Position numbers and translations under genes: made by a program. This document shows, piece by piece, positions 32,691-41,244 of a stretch of 64,000 bases of DNA (within the stretch, counting starts at the first letter, position 1; the number at the start of each line of letters is the position of its first letter). The DNA is from Leucobacter chromiireducens subsp. solipictus (GTDB taxonomy: Bacteria; Actinomycetota; Actinomycetes; Actinomycetales; Microbacteriaceae), in NCBI RefSeq assembly GCF_016758195.1, contig NZ_QYAC01000001.1, positions 347,423-411,422 on the forward strand, written 5' to 3'. The notes under the pieces are model-generated. The model made no database searches, was not told the origin of the DNA, and saw only the letters and a program-made list of their open reading frames with translations.

Positions 32691-35327
32691 ATGACCGTGA
32701 CCGAAACACTCGATGTGCCCCGGACCCCCGCTCAGCGACGCCGCACACTGGGCCGGATCATCGTCTGGATCCTCGCCGTGATCGTCGCGCTCGCGCTGCT
32801 GGCTGGCGGCCTGGGGATGTGGACGGTGACGCGGTCGTTTCCGCAGGCAAACGGCACGCTCGCCGTCGCCGGGCTTGAGGCGAAGGTCACCGTGCAGCGG
32901 GATTCCCGCGGCATCCCGACGATCACGGCGGAGTCACCTGACGACCTCTTCTTCGCGCAGGGACTTGTGCACGCGCAGGATCGATTCTGGGAGATGGACT
33001 TCCGGCGCCACCTCACAAGCGCCCGCCTGTCCGAACTGTTCGGCGAGTCCCAGCTCGGCACCGACACGTTTCTGCGTTCCCTCGGCTGGCACCGCACTGC
33101 CGAGGCGGAAGTCGCGGCGCTCCCCGCAGAGGTCCGGGCCTATTACGAGGCCTACGCCGCCGGCGTCAACGCCTACCTCGATACGCGTCAGGGTGCGGCG
33201 TTGTCCCTTGAGTACGCGGTGCTCGGGCTGCAGAATTCGGGCTACGAACCCGAGCCGTGGACGCCCGCCGACTCGGTCGCGTGGTTCAAGGCAATGGCCT
33301 GGGATCTGCGCACCAACATCGAAGATGAAACGGCGCGGGCGTTACTCGCCCAGGGGCTCGGGAACGAACAACTCGCGGAGCTCTACCCCGGCTACCCGTT
33401 CGCTGAGCATCCCGTGATCCTGGCGGAGGATCCGGCGGGCCGATCGGTCACGGCCGGCACGACTGCCGCACCCGCCCCCACCGCGACCGCCGGGGCCGCG
33501 GCGCTCCCGGGCCTCACGGAGCTCAGCGGACTCCTCACCGAGGTCGACGCGCTCGTGAGCGGTGCCGGCGAGGGGGTCGGATCCAATTCCTGGGTCGTCT
33601 CCGGTGAGCACACCGCCACCGGAAAGCCGCTGCTTGCGAACGACCCCCACCTCGGTGCCGAGCTGCCCTCCGTGTGGACCCAGATGCAGCTGAAATGCGC
33701 CACGATCAGCCCGGAGTGCCCCTTCGACGTGGCCGGCTTCAGCTTCTCGGGGCTCCCCGGCATCGTGATCGGCCACAACCAGCACATCGCGTGGGGCTTC
33801 ACGAACCTCACCACCGACGTCGCCGACCTGTACGTCGAGCGTGTCACGGAGGACGGCTACTGGCAGGACGGCACGCTCCAGCCCTTTGAGACCCGCACGG
33901 AGACCATCGCGGTCGCGGGCGGCGACCCCGTCGACATCGAGGTCCGATCCACCGGACACGGGCCCATCGTGTCCGGCATCGAGCCGAGTTTCACCGAGAT
34001 CGCGGAGGACCCCCGTGTCGGTGCGGCACCTGGCAGCTCGGACGCGCTCCCGGCGGCAGACGCTGCGCCGGACGATGGCCTGTTCCCGCCCGGCCAATTC
34101 GCCCTGAGCCTGCGCTGGACCGCGCTCGACGTCAGCCGCACCGCCGAGGCGATCTTCACGCTGAACCGGGCCGAGAATTTCGCCGACTTCCGGCTCGCTG
34201 CGTCCCAGTTCGATGTGCCCGCGCAGAACCTCATCTACGCGGATCCGGAGGGCAACATTGGCTACCAAGCCCCCGGAAAGCTCCCCATCCGAGGGGCCGG
34301 CGACGGCTGGCTGCCCCAGCCCGGGTGGGACAGCGCCTACGACTGGCAGGGCGTGGTGCCGTTCGAGGAACAACCGATGAGCTTGAACCCCGACTCCGGG
34401 ATCATCGTCACCGCGAACAACGCGATCGTGACCGACGACTACCCCTATTTCCTGAGCCGGGATTGGGACTACGGATACCGCGCAGCACGCATCGTGGAGC
34501 TGCTCGACGAGCGGATCGCCGCCGGTCCGGTCACGGCAGCCGACATGGCCGAGATCCACATGGACAACCAGTTCCCCGGCGCGGCGGTGCTGCAACGCGC
34601 CGTCGCGGAGCTCGACGTCGAGGACGCGGACACGCGCGCGGCGCTCGATCTGCTCGCCGAGTGGGACGGGCAGAACGACGCCGACTCCGCGGCAGCGGCC
34701 TACGCGAACGTGCTGTGGCAGGCGATCACCGCGCAACTCGTTGACAACCGCGGCGTGGCGATCCCGCGCGACGATCAGTCCCGACTGGCACGGGTCTTCG
34801 AGCGCCTCCTTGACGAGCCGGATTCGCAGTGGTGGACCAGCAGCGTGCACGGCGATACTTCCACCCGCGACGAGTTCCTGGCCCGCGCGGCCACCCGCGC
34901 ACGTGCGGACCTGCAGCAGCTCCAGGGCTCGGATCCGGCGCGGTGGAACTGGGGCGCGCTGCACGCGCTCCCGCTGACCCACGGCACCTTCGGCACGAGC
35001 GGGATCGCTCCGATCGAGGCACTGTTCAACCGCGGCCCGTACCCGGTTGGGGGCGGATCCGGCGTCGTGAACGCGACCGGATGGAGCCTGGACGAGGGCT
35101 ACGCGACCAGCACGGTCCCGTCCATGCGCATGGTCATCGATGTCGCCGACTGGGACGCCTCCACCTGGCAGAACCTCACCGGTGCCAGCGGGCACGCGTT
35201 CCACCCGAACTACACCGACCAGACCGACGGCTGGGCGCAGGGCAAACAATACCCCTGGGGCTACTCCCCCGAGGCCGTGCGCGCCAGCACCCAGGACGAA
35301 CTCACGCTCACTCCGACCGACCCGTAG
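32691..35327 (+). CDS. Penicillin acylase family N-terminal-nucleophile hydrolase
   Basis: An 878-residue member of the penicillin amidase family (Ntn hydrolases), which cleave amide bonds in beta-lactams, acyl-homoserine lactones or related compounds after self-processing into two chains. One membrane helix lies at about 24-46, so the enzyme is probably anchored with its domain outside. The autoprocessing site is GVGSNSW (Ser near residue 299), followed by the family's LLANDPHLGAELPSVW. Further marks are GFTNLTTDVADLYVE and, late in the chain, GGGSGVVNATGWS. The ATG at 32691 follows GAGGAGG. It is divergent from adnA and shares its promoter element. Substrate unknown. Confidence 0.9.
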   Translation: MTVTETLDVPRTPAQRRRTLGRIIVWILAVIVALALLAGGLGMWTVTRSFPQANGTLAVAGLEAKVTVQRDSRGIPTITAESPDDLFFAQGLVHAQDRFWEMDFRRHLTSARLSELFGESQLGTDTFLRSLGWHRTAEAEVAALPAEVRAYYEAYAAGVNAYLDTRQGAALSLEYAVLGLQNSGYEPEPWTPADSVAWFKAMAWDLRTNIEDETARALLAQGLGNEQLAELYPGYPFAEHPVILAEDPAGRSVTAGTTAAPAPTATAGAAALPGLTELSGLLTEVDALVSGAGEGVGSNSWVVSGEHTATGKPLLANDPHLGAELPSVWTQMQLKCATISPECPFDVAGFSFSGLPGIVIGHNQHIAWGFTNLTTDVADLYVERVTEDGYWQDGTLQPFETRTETIAVAGGDPVDIEVRSTGHGPIVSGIEPSFTEIAEDPRVGAAPGSSDALPAADAAPDDGLFPPGQFALSLRWTALDVSRTAEAIFTLNRAENFADFRLAASQFDVPAQNLIYADPEGNIGYQAPGKLPIRGAGDGWLPQPGWDSAYDWQGVVPFEEQPMSLNPDSGIIVTANNAIVTDDYPYFLSRDWDYGYRAARIVELLDERIAAGPVTAADMAEIHMDNQFPGAAVLQRAVAELDVEDADTRAALDLLAEWDGQNDADSAAAAYANVLWQAITAQLVDNRGVAIPRDDQSRLARVFERLLDEPDSQWWTSSVHGDTSTRDEFLARAATRARADLQQLQGSDPARWNWGALHALPLTHGTFGTSGIAPIEALFNRGPYPVGGGSGVVNATGWSLDEGYATSTVPSMRMVIDVADWDASTWQNLTGASGHAFHPNYTDQTDGWAQGKQYPWGYSPEAVRASTQDELTLTPTDP

Positions 35328-35334
35328 CGCCGCC

Positions 35335-35379
35335 TCGGTGGCCCCGGCGCGCTGCGCTCAGGGCGAACGAGGCCACCGA
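35335..35379 (+). terminator. Candidate terminator after the acylase gene
   Basis: A 9-bp perfect stem (TCGGTGGCC / GGCCACCGA) with a 27-nt loop lies 8 nt past the stop codon. There is no U-tract. Confidence 0.45.
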
Positions 35380-35463
35380 AGCGGGCGCGCGGGCAGCTCC
35401 CCGCCCTAGACTCGAAGAAGTTCCAATCGTGTGGCCCCGAGCCACCGCACCTGAGGAGGCCCC

Positions 35464-35688
35464 GTGGAAGTACGCATCGGCATCAAGCAGACGGCACGCG
35501 AGCTCGCGTTCGAGTCGAGCGCAACCGCTGACGAGGTGCGCGGCCTGTTCGAGGCCGCCGCCGGCAAGGAGTCCGACCTGGTCTCCCTCGTCGACACGAA
35601 GGGCCGCCAGTACCTCGTGAGCGCGGCATCGGTCGCGTTCGTCGAGCTGGGCGGCGAGGCTGAACGCCGCGTCGGCTTCGTCAGCTAA
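35464..35688 (+). CDS. DUF3107 small protein
   Basis: This 74-residue protein matches the DUF3107 family of actinobacteria (TB9.4/Rv3208A type). It begins MEVRIGIKQTARELAFES, and has LVDTKGRQYLVSAASVAFVEL near the middle. The GTG start at 35464 has GAGGAGG just before it. Some databases call the family ATP-binding, but no nucleotide motif is visible. It stands alone between a terminator on either side. Confidence 0.9.
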   Translation: MEVRIGIKQTARELAFESSATADEVRGLFEAAAGKESDLVSLVDTKGRQYLVSAASVAFVELGGEAERRVGFVS

Positions 35689-35735
35689 GCGCGCACGCAC
35701 CGCCCACCCGCGCTCCGCGGGCACCGGCACCCGAC

Positions 35736-35769
35736 GCGGGGCCGCGGATCACTCGATCCGCGGCCCCGC
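35736..35769. terminator. Bidirectional terminator between DUF3107 and coaBC
   Basis: A perfect 15-bp stem (GCGGGGCCGCGGATC) with an ACTC loop lies between convergent genes ending at 35688 and 35800. Confidence 0.8.
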
Positions 35770-35799
35770 TCGCGTACCCCGGCCCTGCGAGCGTCAGCC

Positions 35800-37194
35800 T
35801 CAGCGGGCTGCCGCGTCGAGTTCGTCGCGCACCGCGTCGAGCAGGCGATCCGCCACCTCGCGTTTCGTGCCCGACACCGAACTCACCACGGTGCCGTCCA
35901 CGTCGAGCACGCGCACGGCGTTGTCGGCGGATTCGAAGCCCTCGCTCCAGCCGACCGCGTTCACGGCGAGCAGGTCGACGCCCTTGCGAGCGAGCTTGCG
36001 CCGGCCGCGCTCGAGCAACTCGTCCTCGCTCTCGACGGTCTCGGCGGCGAACCCCACAATGACCTGCCCCGGCCGGCGCTCGCGCACGAGCCCCACGAGG
36101 ATGTCCGGGTTCTCGACGAGCGTCAGCGTGGGGGCGCTCCCGGGGGCGTCCTCCTTGCGGATCTTGTGATCGGCGACGTCCGCGACCCGGTAGTCCGCGA
36201 CGGCCGCGGCCATGATCACGGCCTCCGCCCCGGCGGACGCGGCGTGTGCCGCCGATTCGAGCTCGGCGGTGGTTCCCACGGGCACCACGCGGACGGCGGC
36301 GCGGTTCGCGACCTCCGCAAGGACCGCGTCGTCGATGTTGGCGGCGAGGAGCACCACCTTCGCCCCGCGATCCGCCGCGGCGGCCGCGACGGCGACACCC
36401 TGCCGCCCGCTCGATCGATTACCGAGGTAGCGCACCGGGTCGATCGGCTCACGGGTGCCCCCAGCGGTCACGAGCACGCGCACGCCCTCGAGATCGCCGG
36501 GAGCTTCAGGCTCCGCGGCACGGGCCGCAGCGTCGGAGTCGCCGCCGTCCCGCTCAGCGCCGGGCGCCGGGAACGCGCTCGTGGGCACGCTCGCCACCAC
36601 GGTGTCGTCGCTCACGGGTGCCGCATCCACGAGCAGCCCCGCCGCCTCCGCGGCGTCCTCGGCAACGCCCGCCGCGAGCACGGCCGTGATCCGGTCGAAG
36701 ATTGCCGCGGGCTCGCTCATCCGCCCGGGACCGGTGTCGTTGCCGGTGAGCCGGCCGCTCTCGGGGCCGACGAAAACGACCCCGCGGGCACGCAGGATCG
36801 CCACGTTGTCCTGCGTGGAGGGGTGCTGCCACATCTCAGTGTGCATCGCGGGGGCCACGATCACGGGGGCTTTCGTCGCGAGCAGCGTCGTGCCGAGGAG
36901 ATCATCGGCGAGGCCCGCGGTCATGCGCGCAAGCGTGTTGGCCGTGGCCGGCGCGACCACGACAAGGTCGGCGCGCTGCCCCAGTGCGACGTGCCGCACC
37001 TCGGGCACATCGTCGTGCACGGAGGTGGTCACCGGGTTGCGGCTGATCGCTTCCCAGGTGGGCTGCCCCACGAAGCGGAGCGCGTCCGCGGTCGGCACCA
37101 CGTGCACCTCGTGGCCGGCCTCAACCAGCAGGCGGGCCAGAGCGACGGACTTATAGGCGGCGATCCCGCCGCTGACTCCCAGCACAATGTTCAC
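35800..37194 (-). CDS. coaBC: Bifunctional phosphopantothenoylcysteine decarboxylase / phosphopantothenate-cysteine ligase
   Basis: A 464-residue CoaBC for coenzyme A synthesis. The N-terminal flavin-dependent decarboxylase (about 1-180) shows GVSGGIAAYKS, VVAPATANTLARM and the substrate-clamp region APAMHTEMW (the PxMNxxMW motif with His, as I recall from other actinobacteria). A linker rich in Ala, Asp and Glu (about 185-245) joins it to the CoaB ligase, which has VTAGGTREPIDPVRYLGNRS, the AAVADYR segment and KIRKE. The start codon is GTG at 37194, 6 nt after GAGGAT with no ribosome binding site, hence probably leaderless. It is divergent from the NRDE gene, whose start is 65 bp away. Confidence 0.95.
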   Translation of the reverse strand: MNIVLGVSGGIAAYKSVALARLLVEAGHEVHVVPTADALRFVGQPTWEAISRNPVTTSVHDDVPEVRHVALGQRADLVVVAPATANTLARMTAGLADDLLGTTLLATKAPVIVAPAMHTEMWQHPSTQDNVAILRARGVVFVGPESGRLTGNDTGPGRMSEPAAIFDRITAVLAAGVAEDAAEAAGLLVDAAPVSDDTVVASVPTSAFPAPGAERDGGDSDAAARAAEPEAPGDLEGVRVLVTAGGTREPIDPVRYLGNRSSGRQGVAVAAAAADRGAKVVLLAANIDDAVLAEVANRAAVRVVPVGTTAELESAAHAASAGAEAVIMAAAVADYRVADVADHKIRKEDAPGSAPTLTLVENPDILVGLVRERRPGQVIVGFAAETVESEDELLERGRRKLARKGVDLLAVNAVGWSEGFESADNAVRVLDVDGTVVSSVSGTKREVADRLLDAVRDELDAAAR

Positions 37195-37259
37195 GCCCCC
37201 ATCCTCGCACCCCTGACCCGGTTTCCGGGGAATGACGCCGCCTGGCTACACTCGTGGCC

Positions 37260-38036
37260 ATGTGCACCGTCGTGATCGAGGTACCCGAGACTCCGGCCGG
37301 ATCCACCCGCGTGCTCGCCGTGCGCGACGAGGATCCTGCCCGCGCCTGGGATCCGCCGGGACCGTGGTGGCCCGAGACACACGCCGGGACGCTCGGCGTG
37401 CGGGATCGTCGCGCGGGCGGGGCCTGGCTTGCCGCTCGCGGGGTGGCCGGCCCGGTCGGCGGCGCACCGCACCCAGACCACGCATCAGGCCGGCTCGCCG
37501 TGATCCTGAACCGCGCCGCCGAGGTCGCCGAGCCCGCCGGTGGATTCGCCTCCCGCGGCGGGCTCGTGCTCGACGCGGTGGCAGGCACACCGCTCCCGGA
37601 TCCCCCACGTACTGGGCCGTTCACTCTGGTGAGCGTCGCCGGTGGCGCGGCCGAGGTGGCGGCGTGGGACGGCACGATCCGCGACGGCCGCGCACTGCGT
37701 CGTGCGGCGCTGCCGCCGGGTATCCACATGGTCGCGCACCACGAGGTGAACGACCCCCGCTCGGAGCGGATCGCGCGGTGGCTCCCCGAGTTCCGGGCGC
37801 TCGCGGGTCTCCCCGAGCCGGAGTGGCGAGAGGCGTGGACGGGGTTGCTCGCGCGCACCGCGGCGCTCGATCCCACGGACGATCGCGCCATCGTGCGCGA
37901 CAACCGTCCCCTCGGGTACCCCACCCAGTCGCTCCTCGTGTGCGTGGCCGAGGTATCGCCGACGGCGGTCACGCTCGATTGGGCGGGGTTCCCGGTGCCG
38001 GGGCACTACGGCACCCCGGAATTTCGCCGGGTCTGA
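37260..38036 (+). CDS. NRDE/TANGO2-family protein
   Basis: A 258-residue protein that begins MCTVVIEV, with Cys at position 2 as in the NRDE family. It has the internal motifs NRAAEVAEPAGGF and MVAHHEVNDPRSERI. The literal NRDE tetrad appears here as AVRDEDPAR and is partly changed. TANGO2 homologues have been linked to heme and acyl-lipid handling in other organisms; a role here is not shown. TACACT ends 7 nt before the ATG, so the gene is likely leaderless. Confidence 0.8.
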   Translation: MCTVVIEVPETPAGSTRVLAVRDEDPARAWDPPGPWWPETHAGTLGVRDRRAGGAWLAARGVAGPVGGAPHPDHASGRLAVILNRAAEVAEPAGGFASRGGLVLDAVAGTPLPDPPRTGPFTLVSVAGGAAEVAAWDGTIRDGRALRRAALPPGIHMVAHHEVNDPRSERIARWLPEFRALAGLPEPEWREAWTGLLARTAALDPTDDRAIVRDNRPLGYPTQSLLVCVAEVSPTAVTLDWAGFPVPGHYGTPEFRRV

Positions 38037-38046
38037 GCGCGAGGGC

Positions 38047-38101
38047 TTGCCGATCCGGCACCGCCGGGCGTACAGTGAACACATTCACTGAACACGTTCA
38101 G
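38047..38101 (+). promoter_or_regulatory. TetR gene promoter with two overlapping operator palindromes
   Basis: TTGCCG (38047-38052), an 18-nt spacer and TACAGT (38071-38076) form the promoter. Two 14-bp dyads follow, sharing one base: GTGAACACATTCAC (38075-38088, one mismatch) and CTGAACACGTTCAG (38088-38101, perfect). They cover the start of transcription, which fits repression by the TetR protein encoded next. Confidence 0.7.
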
Positions 38102-38117
38102 TACGGAAGGGTGCCTC

Positions 38118-38714
38118 ATGGCGACGACGCGCGCGCACCAGAAATCAGCGACCCACGCCCGCGTCCTCGACGCGGCCACGCAACTGTTCCAGACACGCGG
38201 TTTCGCCGCCACCACGGTGCGCGACATCGCGGAGGTCGCCGACGTCAGCCCGGGGACCGTCATCGCCGTGGGCGAGAAAAACGCGCTTCTGGTCGCGGTA
38301 TTCGACGCGATCATCGCCGCGGAGCACGCCCGCCGCCCCGTCCCACCGCCGACGCCGGCGCGCGCGGCTCATGACCGCTGCGCCACCCGCCTCGCCGCCC
38401 TGGTCGAGCCGTTCGTCACGCTCTTCACCAGCCACCCCGAATTGGCGCGGCAGTACGCAGCGATCCTGGTGTCGGGCGCGCACGACTCACCGCTCTTCAC
38501 CGACCTCGCGGACCGACTCGTCGCCGAGTTCAGCGCGGCGATCACCCTGCGCGGCTGCACCGCTGCGGCCGACGCGCCCGCCACCGCGGACGCGCTCTAT
38601 CTCGCGTATGTCGGCACGCTGTTCACCGGAGCAGCGCACCCACGGGTCGATCGCGACGCCCTCATGCGCGGCCTCCACACCACATTCACGGCGATCTGCA
38701 CGTGCTCGGAGTGA
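38118..38714 (+). CDS. TetR-family transcriptional regulator
   Basis: A 198-residue repressor. The N-terminal helix-turn-helix is clear (LDAATQLFQTRGFAATTVRD and IAEVADVSPGTVIAVGEKNALL). The rest is the usual helical ligand-binding domain. ATG at 38118 follows GGAAGGG. Two operators overlap its promoter, so it probably controls itself and the DoxX-like gene 4 nt downstream. Inducer unknown. Confidence 0.93.
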   Translation: MATTRAHQKSATHARVLDAATQLFQTRGFAATTVRDIAEVADVSPGTVIAVGEKNALLVAVFDAIIAAEHARRPVPPPTPARAAHDRCATRLAALVEPFVTLFTSHPELARQYAAILVSGAHDSPLFTDLADRLVAEFSAAITLRGCTAAADAPATADALYLAYVGTLFTGAAHPRVDRDALMRGLHTTFTAICTCSE

Positions 38715-38718
38715 CCCC

Positions 38719-39078
38719 ATGACCCTCGTGCCCGATCTGTGGTGGCCCCCGACGATCCTCGCGCTCGTCCTCCTCGGCGATGCCGCCATGTCGCTACGGC
38801 CGCCGAAGTTCATCCGCGATTGCTTGCACGGGGTGGGATTCCCCCGCGAGTGGTGGTGGATCCTGATCGTCATCAAGCTCCTCGCCGTGAGCGGCCTCAT
38901 CGCCGGCCTCTGGCTGCCCGGCATCGCCTTCGCCGCGAACACCGGGGTGATCGTCTACTTCGGCTGCGCCGCAGCTGCGCACCTGCGCGCCCGCTTCCTC
39001 GGGGCGTCCTTCTGGGTGAACTGCCTCGGGATGCTCGCCCTGTCGCTCGCGGTGTTTACGCTCTCGTTCGCACGCTGA
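38719..39078 (+). CDS. DoxX-like four-helix membrane protein
   Basis: This 119-residue protein has four predicted membrane helices (about 10-28, 45-65, 68-86 and 95-115) and fits the DoxX-like group. It begins 4 nt after the TetR stop, so the two form an operon. Such small proteins often go with TetR regulators in quinone or solvent stress, but the substrate cannot be read from sequence. Confidence 0.85.
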   Translation: MTLVPDLWWPPTILALVLLGDAAMSLRPPKFIRDCLHGVGFPREWWWILIVIKLLAVSGLIAGLWLPGIAFAANTGVIVYFGCAAAAHLRARFLGASFWVNCLGMLALSLAVFTLSFAR

Positions 39079-39098
39079 GCGACGCATTCCCGAACGCG

Positions 39099-40328
39099 CT
39101 ACCGCCGCTCGAGCAGCACCATCACCTCGAGGTGGGTCGTGTGCGGGAACATGTCGAACACGCGCGCCTCGCGCACCTCGAATCCCGGCATCGCCGCCAG
39201 ATCGCGGGCGAGGCTCTCCGGGTTACAGCTCGAGTAGATCACCCGCTCCACCCCACAGCCGTCGAGCCAGGCCGCAAGCTCCGCACCGATCCCGCGCCGC
39301 GGCGGGTTCACGATGACGAGCTCGGGGACCTCCGCGGGGGTGGCCGCGAGCGCGAACGCGGTCGCGTCCTGCGCGACAAACCGCGCCGCGATGCCCGCCT
39401 CGCCCGCGCTGCGTTCCGCCGAGCGCACGGCCTCGGCGGACAATTCGACGCCGAGCACCCGACGCGCAGCGACGGGCCCGTTCGCCCGCTCGCTCCGGGG
39501 TGCGCACGCAAGCGCGAAGCCGCCGACACCGCAATAGAGATCCCAGATCGACGCCGGATCGACCTGCGCCACCCAGTCGGCGGCCTGAGCGTAGAGTTCT
39601 CGGGCGACCACCGTGTTCGTCTGGAAGAAGCTCTGCGGGCGCAGGTGCAGCGCGATGCCCGGGTCGGACGGACGCGGCTCGGCCGCACCAGCCCCGCTCG
39701 CGCGCGGCGCGTCCCCGCCGAGCTCCATCGTGAGCGACGAGCCGAGCAGCAGTTCCTCCCGCTCCCCCTCGAGCAGAGCGACGTGTTCGGGGAGCAGGTT
39801 CACGGAGATCACGGTCGCCTCCGGCACCGCGGCCCGGAGTTCCGGGAGCGCCCGGCGCAGCGTCGCGAGGGCGTGCTCGCTGCGCACCACACAGCGGAGC
39901 ATCAGCGCGCCGGACGGGGCCGCGGTCACGAGCGCGTACTTCAGCTCGCCGCGCCGCTGGGGCACGTCATAGGGCGCGAGCTTGGTGTCGTTGAGAAACG
40001 CGGCGATGCGCGGGATCGCGGCGCGAATCGCGGGCTCCTGGATCAGGCAGTCGCGCAGGTCGACGCCGACGCCGCCGGGGCCGAGGATCCCCAGCGTGAC
40101 CGCGCCCGCGGAACCGCCGACCACGAGCTTGGCCTTGTTGCGGAAGTCACGCTCGCCGCCGGACACGATGGGCAGCCAAGCGGTCTCGCGGACGCCCGGA
40201 AGCAGGGCGCGGCAGCGCGCGTCCTTCGCGGCGAGCTGCTCGGCGATCGGGGTCTCGATCAGCGCGCAGGAGCGGCAGCGCCCGGCCTCGAAGTAGTCGC
40301 AGCGCGGGGTGGTCATGGGGAGCACCAT
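39099..40328 (-). CDS. rlmC: RlmC/TrmA-type uracil-5 RNA methyltransferase
   Basis: A 409-residue SAM-dependent RNA methyltransferase, best matched to the enzyme that makes m5U747 in 23S rRNA. The iron-sulfur cysteine set near the N-terminus reads CDYFEAGRCRSC. The SAM-binding motif is DLYCGVGGFALACA, followed by IVNPPRRGIG and the catalytic Cys in VIYSSCNPESLARDLA. The start at 40328 shares one base with the upstream stop (TGATG); an in-frame ATG at 40316 is an alternative. The exact target base is inferred from family only. It is co-transcribed with the ferritin-like gene. Confidence 0.87.
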   Translation of the reverse strand: MVLPMTTPRCDYFEAGRCRSCALIETPIAEQLAAKDARCRALLPGVRETAWLPIVSGGERDFRNKAKLVVGGSAGAVTLGILGPGGVGVDLRDCLIQEPAIRAAIPRIAAFLNDTKLAPYDVPQRRGELKYALVTAAPSGALMLRCVVRSEHALATLRRALPELRAAVPEATVISVNLLPEHVALLEGEREELLLGSSLTMELGGDAPRASGAGAAEPRPSDPGIALHLRPQSFFQTNTVVARELYAQAADWVAQVDPASIWDLYCGVGGFALACAPRSERANGPVAARRVLGVELSAEAVRSAERSAGEAGIAARFVAQDATAFALAATPAEVPELVIVNPPRRGIGAELAAWLDGCGVERVIYSSCNPESLARDLAAMPGFEVREARVFDMFPHTTHLEVMVLLERR

Positions 40329-41047
40329 CAGGCGGTGAGGCCCAGCCCGTCCATGCGGCGGATGTGGTCGGCGATCAGCTCAGTGAACACGGGTTCCACC
40401 TCGCTCGCATCGAACTCCCGCCGCTCGCTCAACGCCAGCGCCTCGCGGGAGACGAGCAGGGTATCGCCCACGAGGCGGCGCCCCCACAGCGCGAGCCAGC
40501 TCGCGAGCCCCTCGTCCTCCGCCATCGCGGCCTCGAGCAGCGCCTTCAGCTCCGCCCGCCCCGCGTGATTGCTCAGGATCCGGATCGCCTCGGTACGGTA
40601 GCCGTCCCGAATGCCCTCCGCGAGATTCGCGAAGAAGTCGTCGAACAGCCCCCCGACGAGGTACAGCGAGAGCACGTGCTGGTGCCAGTCCGGCGTATCG
40701 ATGCGCTCCACGTACTCGTCGATGACCGCCGAGAACGGTGCCATCAGCACGTGCGGCTCGTGTCCGCGGCTGCGAATCTCCGTGGTGAGGAGCTGGTGTT
40801 TGGAGAGCGTCTGGCCCGCGATCTCGGCGAGCACGTTCTTCGCTTCCAGGCTCGGTGCGCCGGATACGGCCCGCGTGGCCGCTTCGTACAGCTCCAGCTG
40901 CAGGTACGCGGTGAGCCCGAGAAACGGCAAGATGCCGGGGGCGAACTCGGCGATCTCGACGCGCTCGGTTGCTGCCGCGTCGCCTCGGGAGCGTAGCTTC
41001 CGTGCGGGGGCTGAGGCGCGGCGCAGGCCTCGGATCCACTCGAACAT
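40328..41047 (-). CDS. Ferritin-like fold protein (MiaE-like)
   Basis: A 239-residue four-helix protein of the ferritin-like/MiaE_2 family found in actinobacteria beside a DEAD-box helicase, as here. Candidate di-iron ligands lie in LQLELYEAATRA, EIAGQTLSKHQLL and DEYVERIDTPDWHQH. MiaE itself hydroxylates a modified tRNA adenosine, but that function has not been shown for this branch. TAAGCT ends 6 nt before the ATG, a leaderless arrangement. It is divergent from the helicase gene. Confidence 0.83.
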   Translation of the reverse strand: MFEWIRGLRRASAPARKLRSRGDAAATERVEIAEFAPGILPFLGLTAYLQLELYEAATRAVSGAPSLEAKNVLAEIAGQTLSKHQLLTTEIRSRGHEPHVLMAPFSAVIDEYVERIDTPDWHQHVLSLYLVGGLFDDFFANLAEGIRDGYRTEAIRILSNHAGRAELKALLEAAMAEDEGLASWLALWGRRLVGDTLLVSREALALSERREFDASEVEPVFTELIADHIRRMDGLGLTA

Positions 41048-41244
41048 TCTGTAAGCTTATCGCCGCTCCGAGCCGGGTGCGGCATCCACACCGCGACAAA
41101 ATACCTCCCCGCGCGCGCCGGAAAGCACCAGATCGCGGAATAGACTGGGCATTGTACGTATTCACCGCCGACGCCGCAGGAGCGCTCGGCCGCTGCGCCT
41201 TTGGACACCGCGCGCAGCACCGCACACTGTTAAGGGACGCACAC

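Noticed and set aside
38088-38101. CTGAACACGTTCAG as a LexA (SOS) box
   Set aside because: The actinobacterial LexA site needs GAAC-N4-GTTC. Here the spacing is 2, and the tandem dyads fit a TetR operator better.
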